DNA of 64,000 nucleotides, from NCBI RefSeq assembly GCF_036881715.1, contig NZ_JBAKBF010000003.1, positions 310,001 through 374,000 of the forward strand, in the 5' to 3' direction. A program made the position numbers and the translations under genes. Positions 18,540 through 26,779 of this stretch are shown piece after piece (positions within the stretch are counted from its first letter, which is position 1; every line of letters starts with the position of its first letter). The notes under the pieces were generated by a model. The model was not told where the DNA came from. It was given only the letters and a program-made list of their open reading frames with translations, and did no database searches. Source of the DNA: Pannonibacter anstelovis (GTDB lineage: Bacteria; Pseudomonadota; Alphaproteobacteria; Rhizobiales; Stappiaceae).

Positions 18540-18553
18540 CGTTTACGTAAACG
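18540..18553. promoter_or_regulatory. Perfect 14-bp palindrome in the sdh leader (possible operator)
   Basis: CGTTTACGTAAACG is a perfect palindrome at about +22 to +35 of the predicted sdh transcript and 31 bases before sdhC. That position suits a roadblock repressor. The sequence resembles, from memory, operators of MerR-type regulators of branched-chain amino acid catabolism in proteobacteria; this is a guess, and no regulator gene for it is in the window. Confidence 0.5.
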
Positions 18554-18584
18554 GTAGCATGGCGTCGGACGGGAGAGAATGTCC

Positions 18585-18983
18585 ATGCCGGATGTCGATG
18601 TGAAGGGCAGCCGCCCTCTGTCGCCCCATCTTCAGATCTACAAGCCGATCCTGACGATGGTGATGTCGATCCTCCACCGCATTACCGGTGGTGCGCTTTA
18701 TTTCGGGACCCTGCTGCTGGCCTGGTGGCTCATCGCTGCGGCCTCTGGCGAGGCGTATTATGATTTCGTCAATGGCCTGATGGGCTCGATCCTTGGCCGC
18801 CTGGTGCTGTTCGGTTTCACCTGGGCCCTTGTTCACCACATGCTGGGCGGTATCCGCCACTTCATCTGGGACATGGGCGCCGGTTTCGGCCGCGATGCGC
18901 GCGAGTGGCTGGCCCGTGCCACCATCATTGGCTCCATCGTGCTGACGATCCTGCTGTGGATCATCGGCTACATGGTCCGCTGA
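18585..18983 (+). CDS. sdhC: Succinate dehydrogenase cytochrome b556 subunit
   Basis: About 132 residues with three membrane helices. SPHLQIYKPILTMVMSILHR and LVHHMLGGIRHFIWDMG (heme-ligand His region) are family signatures. It anchors complex II, binds heme and ubiquinone. The ATG at 18585 is preferred because GGGAGAG has proper spacing to it; the ATG at 18579 is too close. First gene of sdhC-sdhD-sdhA-fkbM-sdhB. Confidence 0.96.
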   Translation: MPDVDVKGSRPLSPHLQIYKPILTMVMSILHRITGGALYFGTLLLAWWLIAAASGEAYYDFVNGLMGSILGRLVLFGFTWALVHHMLGGIRHFIWDMGAGFGRDAREWLARATIIGSIVLTILLWIIGYMVR

Positions 18984-18994
18984 GGAGATAGATC

Positions 18995-19378
18995 ATGAGC
19001 GATATGCGCACTCCCCTCGGCAAGGTCCGCGGCCTTGGCTCCGCCAAGGAAGGCACCGAGCATTTCTGGCGCCAGCGCGTCACGGCCGTTGCCAACGTCT
19101 TCCTCATCTCGTTCTTCATCGTGCTGGTCATTTCCCTGCAGGGCTCAAGCCACGCGGAACTGATTGCAGCCCTGAAGAACCCGCTGCTGTCGATCCTGCT
19201 TCTGCTGGTCATCCTGTCCGGCATCTATCACATGAAGCTCGGCATGCAGGTGATCATCGAGGACTATGTCCACGGTGACGGCATGAAGTTCATCGCCCTG
19301 ATGGCCAACATCTTCTTCTGTGCCGCTGTCGGCCTCGGATCGGTGTTCGCGGTCATCAAGATTGCCTTTGGAGGCTGA
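18995..19378 (+). CDS. sdhD: Succinate dehydrogenase hydrophobic anchor subunit
   Basis: 127 residues with three membrane helices. The N-terminal TPLGKVRGLGSAKEGTEHFW and the heme-side GIYHMKLGMQVIIEDYVH are typical for alphaproteobacterial SdhD. It forms the membrane anchor with SdhC. Start is preceded by GAGGAGAT. It lies 11 bases after sdhC and 5 bases before sdhA. Confidence 0.95.
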   Translation: MSDMRTPLGKVRGLGSAKEGTEHFWRQRVTAVANVFLISFFIVLVISLQGSSHAELIAALKNPLLSILLLLVILSGIYHMKLGMQVIIEDYVHGDGMKFIALMANIFFCAAVGLGSVFAVIKIAFGG

Positions 19379-19383
19379 TCCAC

Positions 19384-21210
19384 ATGGCCAAGACCTATGA
19401 ATTTGTCGAACACACCCACGATGTGGTGGTGGTCGGCGCCGGCGGTGCCGGTCTGCGCGCCACTCTCGGCATGGCCGAGCAGGGCCTGCGCACGGCCTGC
19501 ATCACCAAGGTGTTCCCCACCCGCTCCCACACGGTGGCAGCACAGGGCGGCATCGCCGCCTCGCTGAAGAACATGACGCCGGACTGCTGGGAATGGCACA
19601 TGTACGACACGGTGAAGGGCTCCGACTGGCTCGGAGACACCGACGCCATGGAGTATCTGGCCCGTGAGGCTCCCAAGGCCGTGTATGAGCTGGAGCATTA
19701 TGGCGTGCCCTTCTCGCGCACCGAGGATGGCCGCATCTACCAGCGCCCCTTCGGCGGCCACATGCAGAACTACGGCGAAGGCCCCCCGGTGCAGCGCACC
19801 TGCGCGGCAGCGGACCGTACCGGCCACGCCATCCTGCACACGCTGTATGGCCAGTCCCTGCGCCACAATGCCGAATTCTACATCGAGTATTTCGCGCTCG
19901 ACCTGATCATGTCGGAAGACGGCGTGTGTCAGGGCGTGATCGCCTGGAACCTCGATGACGGCACCATTCACCGCTTCTCCGCGAAGATGGTGGTTCTGGC
20001 GACCGGCGGCTATGGCCGCGCCTATTTCTCCGCCACCTCGGCCCACACCTGCACCGGCGACGGCGGCGGCATGGTCGCCCGTGCGGGCCTGCCGCTGCAG
20101 GACATGGAATTCGTGCAGTTCCATCCGACCGGCATCTATGGCTCGGGCTGCCTCATCACCGAAGGTGCCCGCGGCGAAGGCGGCTATCTGGTCAACTCGG
20201 AAGGCGAGCGCTTCATGGAGCGTTATGCACCTTCCGCCAAGGACCTTGCCTCCCGCGACGTGGTTTCGCGCTGCATGACCCTGGAGATCCGTGAAGGCCG
20301 CGGCGTCGGCAAGAACAAGGATCACATCTTCCTGCATCTCGACCACCTGGACCCGGCCATGCTGGCCGAGCGCCTGCCGGGCATCTCCGAATCCGCGAAG
20401 ATCTTCGCGGGCGTGGACGTGACCAAGGAGCCGATCCCGGTTCTGCCGACCGTGCACTACAACATGGGCGGCATTCCGACCAACTACTGGGGCGAAGTGC
20501 TGAACCCGGATGCTTCCAACCCGAACCGCATCCAGCCCGGCCTGATGGCTGTGGGTGAGGCGGGTTGTGCATCCGTGCATGGCGCCAACCGCCTTGGCTC
20601 CAACTCGCTGATCGATCTCGTGGTCTTCGGCCGCGCCGCTGCCATCCGCGCCGGTGAGGTCGTCGATCCGAAGTCCGCGGTGCCCACGCCGAACGAACGG
20701 TCCTGCGAAGAAATCATGGCCCGCTTCGACAAGACGCGCCACGCCAATGGCAGCACGCCGACGGCGGCGCTGCGCGAGAAGATGCAGCGCGCCATGCAGG
20801 AAGACGCTGCCGTGTTCCGCACCCAGGAAAGCCTGGAGCAGGGCTGCAAGCGCCTCTCCGCCATCTGGGGCGAAATGAGCGACCTGAAGGTCTCCGACCG
20901 GTCGATGGTCTGGAACTCGGATCTTGTTGAAACCCTCGAGCTGCAGAACCTGATGGCCAACGCCATCACCACGGTCTACGGCGCCGAGGCCCGCAAGGAG
21001 AGCCGTGGTGCCCATGCCCGCGAGGACTACAAGGATGGTCCGCTCGGCGGCCGTGATGACGAAAACTGGCGCAAGCACACCCTGTCCTGGGTGGACGAAG
21101 CCGGCAACGTCAAGCTCGACTACCGTCCGGTTGTCCTTGAGCCGCTGACGCCCTACGAGCAGGGCGGCATCGACCCGAAGAAGATCGCCCCCAAGGCGCG
21201 CGTCTACTAA
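19384..21210 (+). CDS. sdhA: Succinate dehydrogenase flavoprotein subunit
   Basis: 608 residues, normal length. FAD-binding VVVVGAGGAGLRATLGMAEQ is followed by the covalent-FAD His region TRSHTVAAQGGIAASLKN; the substrate-site segments HPTGIYGSGCLITEGARGEG and HGANRLGSNSL are intact. It oxidises succinate to fumarate in the TCA cycle and passes electrons to SdhB. Unusually, an FkbM methyltransferase gene (12 bases downstream) separates it from sdhB. Confidence 0.99.
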   Translation: MAKTYEFVEHTHDVVVVGAGGAGLRATLGMAEQGLRTACITKVFPTRSHTVAAQGGIAASLKNMTPDCWEWHMYDTVKGSDWLGDTDAMEYLAREAPKAVYELEHYGVPFSRTEDGRIYQRPFGGHMQNYGEGPPVQRTCAAADRTGHAILHTLYGQSLRHNAEFYIEYFALDLIMSEDGVCQGVIAWNLDDGTIHRFSAKMVVLATGGYGRAYFSATSAHTCTGDGGGMVARAGLPLQDMEFVQFHPTGIYGSGCLITEGARGEGGYLVNSEGERFMERYAPSAKDLASRDVVSRCMTLEIREGRGVGKNKDHIFLHLDHLDPAMLAERLPGISESAKIFAGVDVTKEPIPVLPTVHYNMGGIPTNYWGEVLNPDASNPNRIQPGLMAVGEAGCASVHGANRLGSNSLIDLVVFGRAAAIRAGEVVDPKSAVPTPNERSCEEIMARFDKTRHANGSTPTAALREKMQRAMQEDAAVFRTQESLEQGCKRLSAIWGEMSDLKVSDRSMVWNSDLVETLELQNLMANAITTVYGAEARKESRGAHAREDYKDGPLGGRDDENWRKHTLSWVDEAGNVKLDYRPVVLEPLTPYEQGGIDPKKIAPKARVY

Positions 21211-21222
21211 GGACGGCATCCG

Positions 21223-22065
21223 ATGTCCGCAACCGCCCGGCCAGACACCAGTTCCCCCTTCGGCACCTACCGTGCCGAGGGTCTGGTGCGTCTTGCCTGG
21301 GGGCTCGCGGACCGGCATGACATTTCCGCCTTTCTGCGCAAGCGGATCAGGTCACTGGTGGCCCGCCTGTTCGGCGGCCCCTATGACACGGTGGTGGAAG
21401 GCCTGAAGTTCCGCGTCTACCCGGGCGCCAACTACGACGACCGCAAGATGCTGGCGCGGGGCCGGCTGCCGGAGCGGGCCGAGCATGGCCTCCTGGCACC
21501 GCTCATTCACCGGGGCGCGGTCTTCGTGGACGTGGGAGCCAATGTAGGCACCTACTCCCTGTTTGCCGCTGCTGCCGGTGCCCGTGTGCTGGCGGTGGAG
21601 GCAAGCGAGGAGACGGCGGAAAAGCTCGCCTTCAACATCGCGGCCAATGGCGTTGGCAGCATCACGCTGGTGCGCACGGCGGTGGGCGACCGGGAGGGGG
21701 AGCTGTCCCTCTGGCGCGAGCCCTCCAACGCCGGTTTTGCCACCGTGGTGGAAGATCTGACCACCGGCGAATGGGCCGGGAACTGGTCCAATGTCACCGT
21801 TCCGGTGCGCCCGCTGCTCGATGTGATCAGCGAGGCAGGCCTTGAGCGGGTGGATGTCATGAAGCTGGACGTGGAAGGGTTTGAGGACCGTGTCCTCCTG
21901 CCCTATCTGCGTACGGCGAGCCGGGACCTCTGGCCCCGGGCGATCCTGATTGAAACAAACTGCCGGCCGCACTGGGCCGAGGACTGCCTGACCCATCTGG
22001 CACTTCTCGGTTATGCGAAGGCTGGTGAAACCAGAGACAACATCCTGTTCCGGCTTGATGCCTGA
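21223..22065 (+). CDS. FkbM-family methyltransferase within the sdh operon
   Basis: 280 residues. A poorly conserved N-terminus (about 1-90) precedes the SAM-binding fold: AVFVDVGANVGTYSLFAAAA, VLAVEASEETAEKLAFNI, then the FkbM-typical DVMKLDVEGFEDRVLLPYLR. FkbM enzymes methylate hydroxyl groups on sugars or small molecules; some relatives act on proteins. It starts 12 bases after sdhA and ends 55 bases before sdhB, on the same strand with similar GC content, so it is co-transcribed with complex II genes. No substrate can be deduced; a link to SDH is only positional. Confidence 0.85.
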   Translation: MSATARPDTSSPFGTYRAEGLVRLAWGLADRHDISAFLRKRIRSLVARLFGGPYDTVVEGLKFRVYPGANYDDRKMLARGRLPERAEHGLLAPLIHRGAVFVDVGANVGTYSLFAAAAGARVLAVEASEETAEKLAFNIAANGVGSITLVRTAVGDREGELSLWREPSNAGFATVVEDLTTGEWAGNWSNVTVPVRPLLDVISEAGLERVDVMKLDVEGFEDRVLLPYLRTASRDLWPRAILIETNCRPHWAEDCLTHLALLGYAKAGETRDNILFRLDA

Positions 22066-22120
22066 CGGGGAACTGTTTGGCCCGGACATCCATCCGGCGC
22101 CGTAACGCGGAGCGACGATA

Positions 22121-22903
22121 ATGGTTCAGCTGACGCTTCCCAAGAACTCGAAGGTGACCGAGGGCAAGGTCTGGGACAAGCCGGCGGGCGCCACCAACCT
22201 GCGCGAATACCGGATCTACCGCTGGAACCCGGATGACGGGCGCAACCCGCGCATCGATACCTATTTCGTCGATCTCGACGATTGCGGCCCGATGATCCTG
22301 GACGGTCTTATCTACATCAAGAACAAGATCGACCCGACGCTGACCTTCCGCCGCTCCTGCCGCGAAGGCATCTGCGGCTCCTGCGCCATGAACATCGACG
22401 GCACCAACACCCTTGCCTGCACACGCGGCATGGATGAAGTGTCCAAGGGCGCCATCAGCATCTACCCGCTGCCGCACATGCCGGTGGTGAAGGATCTTGT
22501 GCCGGACCTGACCCGCTTCTACGCCCAGCACCGCTCCATCGAGCCCTGGCTGAAGACGGTTTCCCCGGCGCCGGAAAAGGAATGGCGCCAGAGCCATGAG
22601 GACCGCGCCAAGCTGGACGGCCTCTACGAGTGCATTCTCTGCGCCTGCTGCTCCACTTCCTGCCCGTCCTACTGGTGGAACGGCGACCGCTACCTCGGCC
22701 CGGCCGTGCTGCTGCAGGCCTACCGCTGGCTTATTGACAGCCGCGACGAGGCCAAGGGCGAGCGTCTCGACAACCTCGAGGATCCGTTCCGCCTCTACCG
22801 CTGCCACACCATCATGAACTGCGCGCAGGCCTGCCCGAAGGGCCTGAACCCGGCCAAGGCCATCGCGGAGATCAAGAAGATGCTGGTGGACCGCCGCGTC
22901 TGA
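22121..22903 (+). CDS. sdhB: Succinate dehydrogenase iron-sulfur subunit
   Basis: 260 residues. The [2Fe-2S] site is in RRSCREGICGSCAMN and NTLACTR, the [4Fe-4S] in CILCACCSTSCPSYWWN and the [3Fe-4S] plus last cluster Cys in CHTIMNCAQACPKGLNPAKA. It carries electrons from SdhA to ubiquinone. GGAG 9 bases before the ATG gives a ribosome site. Last gene of the operon; followed by a strong terminator. Confidence 0.99.
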   Translation: MVQLTLPKNSKVTEGKVWDKPAGATNLREYRIYRWNPDDGRNPRIDTYFVDLDDCGPMILDGLIYIKNKIDPTLTFRRSCREGICGSCAMNIDGTNTLACTRGMDEVSKGAISIYPLPHMPVVKDLVPDLTRFYAQHRSIEPWLKTVSPAPEKEWRQSHEDRAKLDGLYECILCACCSTSCPSYWWNGDRYLGPAVLLQAYRWLIDSRDEAKGERLDNLEDPFRLYRCHTIMNCAQACPKGLNPAKAIAEIKKMLVDRRV

Positions 22904-22939
22904 CCCGGCTCAAGGCCCGCGCAGCTGACAGCTGATGAG

Positions 22940-22989
22940 GGCCCGCTCTGCCCCTTCCGCAAGGAACCGGGGCAGGGCGGGCCTTCTTT
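22940..22989 (+). terminator. Rho-independent terminator of the sdh operon
   Basis: A 15-bp stem (22940-22954 with 22969-22983, one G-U pair) is capped by an inner TTCC-GCAA-GGAA tetraloop hairpin and followed by TTCTTTATT. It begins 37 bases after the sdhB stop. Confidence 0.9.
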
Positions 22990-23023
22990 ATTCCGGGCCG
23001 CCGGTTTCTGATCCGGTTGCCTA

Positions 23024-23045
23024 TTCTGGACAAACCGGTCCAGAA
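23024..23045. promoter_or_regulatory. Inverted repeat upstream of gshB (possible operator)
   Basis: TTCTGGAC and GTCCAGAA are perfect 8-bp arms around six bases, about 62 bases before the gshB start. A weak TGGACA/TATGTA pair overlaps it. The symmetry suggests a dimeric regulator, but none is identified. Confidence 0.4.
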
Positions 23046-23107
23046 ATCACATATGTATGTGCCCGCCGCAAAGCGGCCCCTGATATGAAGCTTTCCGGAG
23101 AACAGGC

Positions 23108-24052
23108 ATGGCCCTGAAGGTCGCGGTCCAGATGGACCATATTTCGTCCATCAACATTGCCGGTGACAGCGCCTTTGCGCTGATGCTGGAGGCGCAGGCG
23201 CGCGGGCATGAGCTGCACCACTATACGCCCGACCGGCTGGCGCTGAAGGACGGCAAGGTCTTCGCCGCGCTGGAGCCGGTAGCGGTGCGCGACGAGAAGG
23301 GTAACCACTTCACGCTGGGCGAAAAGCAGCGCACGGATCTGTCGCAGATCGACGTCATCCTGATGCGCCAGGACCCGCCCTTCGACATGGCCTATGTGGC
23401 CGCCACTCATCTTCTGGAAAAGATCCATCCGCAGGTGCTGGTGGTCAACAATCCGGCCGAGGTGCGCAACGCGCCCGAAAAGCTGTTCGTCACCGAATTT
23501 GCCGACCTGATGCCGCCGACGCTGATCACCCGCGACCGGGCCGAGATCGACGCCTTCCGCGAAGAACATGGCGATATCGTCATGAAGCCACTGTTCGGCC
23601 ATGGCGGGGCGGCGGTGTTCCGCATCACCAATGATGACCTCAACTACGGCTCGCTCTACGACTTCTTCGCCGCCACTTTCCGCGAGCCCTGGGTGATCCA
23701 GCGCTTCCTGCCCAATGTGAAGCACGGCGACAAGCGCATCCTGCTGGTGGACGGCGAATATGCCGGTGCCGTCAACCGGGTGCCTGCCCCCGGCGATCTG
23801 CGCTCCAACATGGTGCGCGGCGGCTCGCCGAAGGAATCCGAGCTGAGTGACCGCGAGCGTGAGATCTGCGCCCGCCTCGGGCCCGCCCTCAAGGCCAAGG
23901 GGCTGATCCTCGTCGGCATCGACGTGATCGACGGCAACTTGACGGAAATCAACGTCACCGCCCCCACCGGCATCCGCGCCGTCAAGCGGCTTGGCGGCCC
24001 GGATATCGCTGCCCGCGTCTGGGACGTGATCGAGGCCAAGCGCCGGGCATAA
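23108..24052 (+). CDS. gshB: Glutathione synthetase
   Basis: 314 residues, standard ATP-grasp GshB. The N-terminal domain starts VAVQMDHISSINIAGDSAFA; DVILMRQDPPFDMAYV, VKPLFG-type nucleotide contact (DIVMKPLFGHGGAAVFR) and the Mg-binding end ITEINVTAPTG-type segment (LTEINVTAPTGIRA) are present. It joins gamma-glutamylcysteine and glycine to make glutathione. Its stop lies inside a hairpin; it is convergent with the cyclase-family gene. Confidence 0.97.
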   Translation: MALKVAVQMDHISSINIAGDSAFALMLEAQARGHELHHYTPDRLALKDGKVFAALEPVAVRDEKGNHFTLGEKQRTDLSQIDVILMRQDPPFDMAYVAATHLLEKIHPQVLVVNNPAEVRNAPEKLFVTEFADLMPPTLITRDRAEIDAFREEHGDIVMKPLFGHGGAAVFRITNDDLNYGSLYDFFAATFREPWVIQRFLPNVKHGDKRILLVDGEYAGAVNRVPAPGDLRSNMVRGGSPKESELSDREREICARLGPALKAKGLILVGIDVIDGNLTEINVTAPTGIRAVKRLGGPDIAARVWDVIEAKRRA

Positions 24053-24060
24053 AGCCCGGC
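24042..24060. terminator. Short hairpin at the gshB stop
   Basis: GCCGGGC and GCCCGGC pair perfectly around ATAAA, overlapping the gshB stop codon in a gap of 25 bases between convergent genes. No T-tract; weak terminator candidate. Confidence 0.4.
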
Positions 24061-24077
24061 ACTCTCCTGCTCAGGCT

Positions 24078-24899
24078 TCACGCCAGCGCGAAGATGCGGG
24101 CCGGGCCGCCGGTGCCGCCCCGGTGCTTGGGCGCGCCAACGACCAGCGTTGCGCCCTTGGCCGGAAGCTGATCCAGATTGGCAATGCACTCGATGCCCCA
24201 GCGGTTCGACGGCAGCCAGGCGTAGTGAACCGCAAAATCCGGCGACATGCCATAGTCCAGCGACAGCGTGTCCGAGGCAATTCCGGAGATGCTGCCCGTT
24301 TCCATCAGCATCTGCGCTGCCTCCACATGGAAGCCGGGGAAATGCATCTTGCCATCCGCATCGGCGTTGCGGAACTTCTCCGTGTTCACATGCTTGTCCC
24401 AGCCGGACAGCATGGCAATGCAGGCGCCTTGCGGCAGATCACCGTTTGCCGCCGTCCAGGCTTTGATGTCATCGGGCGTCAGCTGCGCATCGGCGTTTTC
24501 CGCAGCCCTTGCGCGGATATCGATGATGCAGAGCGGCACGACGAGATTGGCCACCGGAATTTCCGCCACCGACAGCCCGTCAGCCGAGAAATGCAGCGGC
24601 GCATCAACGTGTGTGCCAGTGTGCTCGTTCACCCGCAGCTCGAACAGGTTGAACTTGTCCTTGGCGTAGTCGAACAGCTTTTCCGCAAAGAACTGCTGCT
24701 GTCCGAAGAAGGTCGGGAAGGCCTCGTGCAGCTCATGGGTCAGGTCGCTAACCTTGCTGGGCACCGCCGCCATGGCGGAGAAGGGCGCGCTCACCGCCGC
24801 AGCGGCCGCCACGGCCCCGCCGACGGCTGCGGTCCGGAAAAGATCGCGCCGCGACAGCATGCGGTCCTTCACGGCATTCATCACACACACATCACACAT
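24078..24899 (-). CDS. Tat-exported cyclase-family (kynurenine formamidase-like) metal hydrolase
   Basis: 273 residues from ATG 24899 (AGGGGA just upstream). The N-terminus has a CxxC (MCDVCVMNAV), then a twin-arginine signal (SRRDLFRTAAVGGAVAAAAA, cut near SAMA-AV). The mature part is the cyclase fold with the metal-binding EHTGTHVDAPLHF motif, SGWDKH and FPGFHVEAAQ. Relatives hydrolyse amides or lactones such as N-formylkynurenine; the true substrate is unknown. A second possible start at 24860 (MLSRRDLFR, with AAGGA upstream) would drop the CxxC. Faces gshB; dispersed repeat B begins 29 bases upstream. Confidence 0.8.
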   Translation of the reverse strand: MCDVCVMNAVKDRMLSRRDLFRTAAVGGAVAAAAAVSAPFSAMAAVPSKVSDLTHELHEAFPTFFGQQQFFAEKLFDYAKDKFNLFELRVNEHTGTHVDAPLHFSADGLSVAEIPVANLVVPLCIIDIRARAAENADAQLTPDDIKAWTAANGDLPQGACIAMLSGWDKHVNTEKFRNADADGKMHFPGFHVEAAQMLMETGSISGIASDTLSLDYGMSPDFAVHYAWLPSNRWGIECIANLDQLPAKGATLVVGAPKHRGGTGGPARIFALA

Positions 24900-24927
24900 G
24901 GCTGTTCCCCTTTGCCTCTCTGGGCTC

Positions 24928-25032
24928 AACCAACGCTCGACGAGCTTGACTCATCGAGCGTTGGTTAAGCCCGTGCGGCGCTTGAGCCTTTTCAAGGCGT
25001 GATGCGTCAGCATCTCAGAGCCTTGGTATTAT
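24928..25032 (+). repeat. Dispersed hairpin-plus-tail intergenic repeat, copy B
   Basis: Hairpin arms 24928-24944 and 24950-24966 (16 of 17 pairs) share the inner GA-GAG/CTCATC block with copies A and C but have a different outer stem (AACCAACGCTC/GAGCGTTGGTT). The conserved tail runs from AAGCCCGTGCGGCG through TTTTCAAGGCGTGATGCG and TCAGCATC to TTGGTATTA. It occupies the gap between the divergent cyclase and comM genes. Confidence 0.85.
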
Positions 25033-25103
25033 GAAAAGATGCTGCAACCTGTCCCGGAAAAGCGCAAGACCAAAGAAGCGGCGTTAATGTTCTGTTTACG
25101 TTC

Positions 25104-25131
25104 TTGACTCCCTGAAAAGTTGCCGTAATCT
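25104..25131 (+). promoter_or_regulatory. Sigma70-type promoter for comM
   Basis: TTGACT (25104-25109), 16-base spacer, TAATCT (25126-25131); start of transcription would be near 25138, about 20 bases before the comM ATG and just downstream of repeat copy B. Confidence 0.55.
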
Positions 25132-25158
25132 CTGATGCGACCCATGGGGGAGGCGCGT

Positions 25159-26685
25159 ATGGTAAGCCGGGTGACGACGGTCGCATTTCAGGGCATCGAG
25201 GCAGTGCCCGTTGATGTGCAGGTGCAGGTGGGGCCCGGCATGGTGGCCTTCACCGTGGTGGGCCTGCCGGACAAGGCGGTGGCCGAAAGCCGGGAGCGGG
25301 TGCGTGCCGCCCTGCATGCCTCGGGTCTGGCGCTGCCAGCCAAGCGGGTGATCGTCAATCTCGCCCCCGCCGACCTGCCGAAGGAAGGCTCCCATTACGA
25401 TCTGCCGATTGCGCTGGGCATCATGTCCGCCATCGGCGCTATTCTGCCAGACATGCTGGCCGATTACGTGGTGCTGGGAGAGCTGGGGCTCGATGGCACG
25501 CTGGCGCCGGTGGCCGGGGTGCTGCCCGCCGCCATGGGCGCCAATGGGCTCGGCAAGGGGCTGATCTGCCCAGAGGAATGCGGGCCGGAAGCGGCCTGGG
25601 CCGATGGAGACATGTCCATTCTTGCGCCGCGCTCGCTCATTCAGCTGGCAAACCATTTCAAGGGCACGCAGGTGCTCTCCCGGCCTTCCCCGCGCCTGCG
25701 AGGCCTGCCCGCCAACCTGCCGGATCTGGCCGATGTGAAGGGGCAGGAGACGGCCAAGCGCGCGCTGGAGATTGCCGCAGCCGGTGGCCACAACATGCTG
25801 ATGGTCGGCCCGCCGGGCGCGGGCAAGTCGATGCTGGCCAGCCGCCTTGCCTCCATCCTGCCGCCACTGTCGCCGAAGGAGTTGCTGGAGGTGTCCATGA
25901 TTGCCTCCCTCGCCGGAGAGCTGGCCGATGGCAAGCTGACCGACCGGCGCCCCTTCCGTGCGCCGCATCACTCGGCGTCGATGGCAGCGCTGGTCGGCGG
26001 TGGTTTGCGGGCGCGACCGGGGGAAGTATCGCTCGCCCACAATGGCGTGCTCTTTCTGGATGAGCTGCCGGAGTTCCAGCCGCAGGTGCTCGACAGTCTG
26101 CGTCAGCCGCTGGAGGCAGGGGAAACCATCATTGCCCGGGCCAATCACAGGGTCACTTATCCCTCGCGCATCCAGCTGATTGCGGCGATGAACCCCTGCC
26201 GCTGCGGCCATGCAGGCGAGCCGGGGCACCAGTGCCGCCGGGGCCCGCGTTGCGCCACCGAGTATCAATCCCGCGTTTCCGGCCCCTTCCTCGACCGGCT
26301 GGACCTCAGGATCGAGGTTCCCGCCGTCACCGCCAGCGATCTGCTCACCCCCGGCCGCGCGGAAAGCTCTGCCGCCGTGGCCGAAAGGGTGGCCATGGCC
26401 CGCGATCAGCAGGAGGCGCGCTACCGGGCGCTGGGGCTTTCCGCCCGCACCAACGCGCAGATGCCCGCCGCCGTGGTGGAGGAGGTGGTGGCGCTGGACC
26501 CGTCAGGCCGCCAGTTCCTCACCGATGCGGCCAACAGCCTCTCCCTCAGCGCCCGCGGCTATCACCGCGTCCTCAAACTCGCCCGTACCCTCGCCGACCT
26601 CGACGGCGACCCCACCGTCACCCGCATCCACCTCGCCGAGGCCCTCAGTTACAGAGGCCAGGATGTTCTCAAGCAGGCAGCGTGA
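25159..26685 (+). CDS. YifB/ComM-family Mg-chelatase-like AAA+ ATPase
   Basis: 508 residues. An N-terminal Lon-protease-like substrate fold (VEVQVQVGPGMVAFTVVGLP-type segment, PADLPKEGSHYDLPIALG), then the AAA+ domain with Walker A GPPGAGKSMLASR and Walker B LFLDELPEF, ending in the C-terminal Mg-chelatase module (CRCGHAGEPGHQCRRGPRC with zinc-type Cys, YQSRVSGPFLDRLDLRIEV). In naturally competent bacteria ComM is a helicase aiding branch migration of incoming DNA. ATG 25159 is preceded by GGGGGAGG. The 94-base gap to the AraC gene holds nothing clear. Confidence 0.93.
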   Translation: MVSRVTTVAFQGIEAVPVDVQVQVGPGMVAFTVVGLPDKAVAESRERVRAALHASGLALPAKRVIVNLAPADLPKEGSHYDLPIALGIMSAIGAILPDMLADYVVLGELGLDGTLAPVAGVLPAAMGANGLGKGLICPEECGPEAAWADGDMSILAPRSLIQLANHFKGTQVLSRPSPRLRGLPANLPDLADVKGQETAKRALEIAAAGGHNMLMVGPPGAGKSMLASRLASILPPLSPKELLEVSMIASLAGELADGKLTDRRPFRAPHHSASMAALVGGGLRARPGEVSLAHNGVLFLDELPEFQPQVLDSLRQPLEAGETIIARANHRVTYPSRIQLIAAMNPCRCGHAGEPGHQCRRGPRCATEYQSRVSGPFLDRLDLRIEVPAVTASDLLTPGRAESSAAVAERVAMARDQQEARYRALGLSARTNAQMPAAVVEEVVALDPSGRQFLTDAANSLSLSARGYHRVLKLARTLADLDGDPTVTRIHLAEALSYRGQDVLKQAA

Positions 26686-26779
26686 GGGCGCCACAGCCTG
26701 AAGCCTGAAAGGCCTGCGCGGTTGCCCGGCAGTCTGCCCGGCGGCATAATCGGCAAAGCTGAATATTCGTTCCGGGACA

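Noticed and set aside
19264..21318. 684-codon minus-strand open frame opposite sdhA
   Set aside because: sdhA is certain and within a same-strand operon; the antisense frame is a GC shadow.
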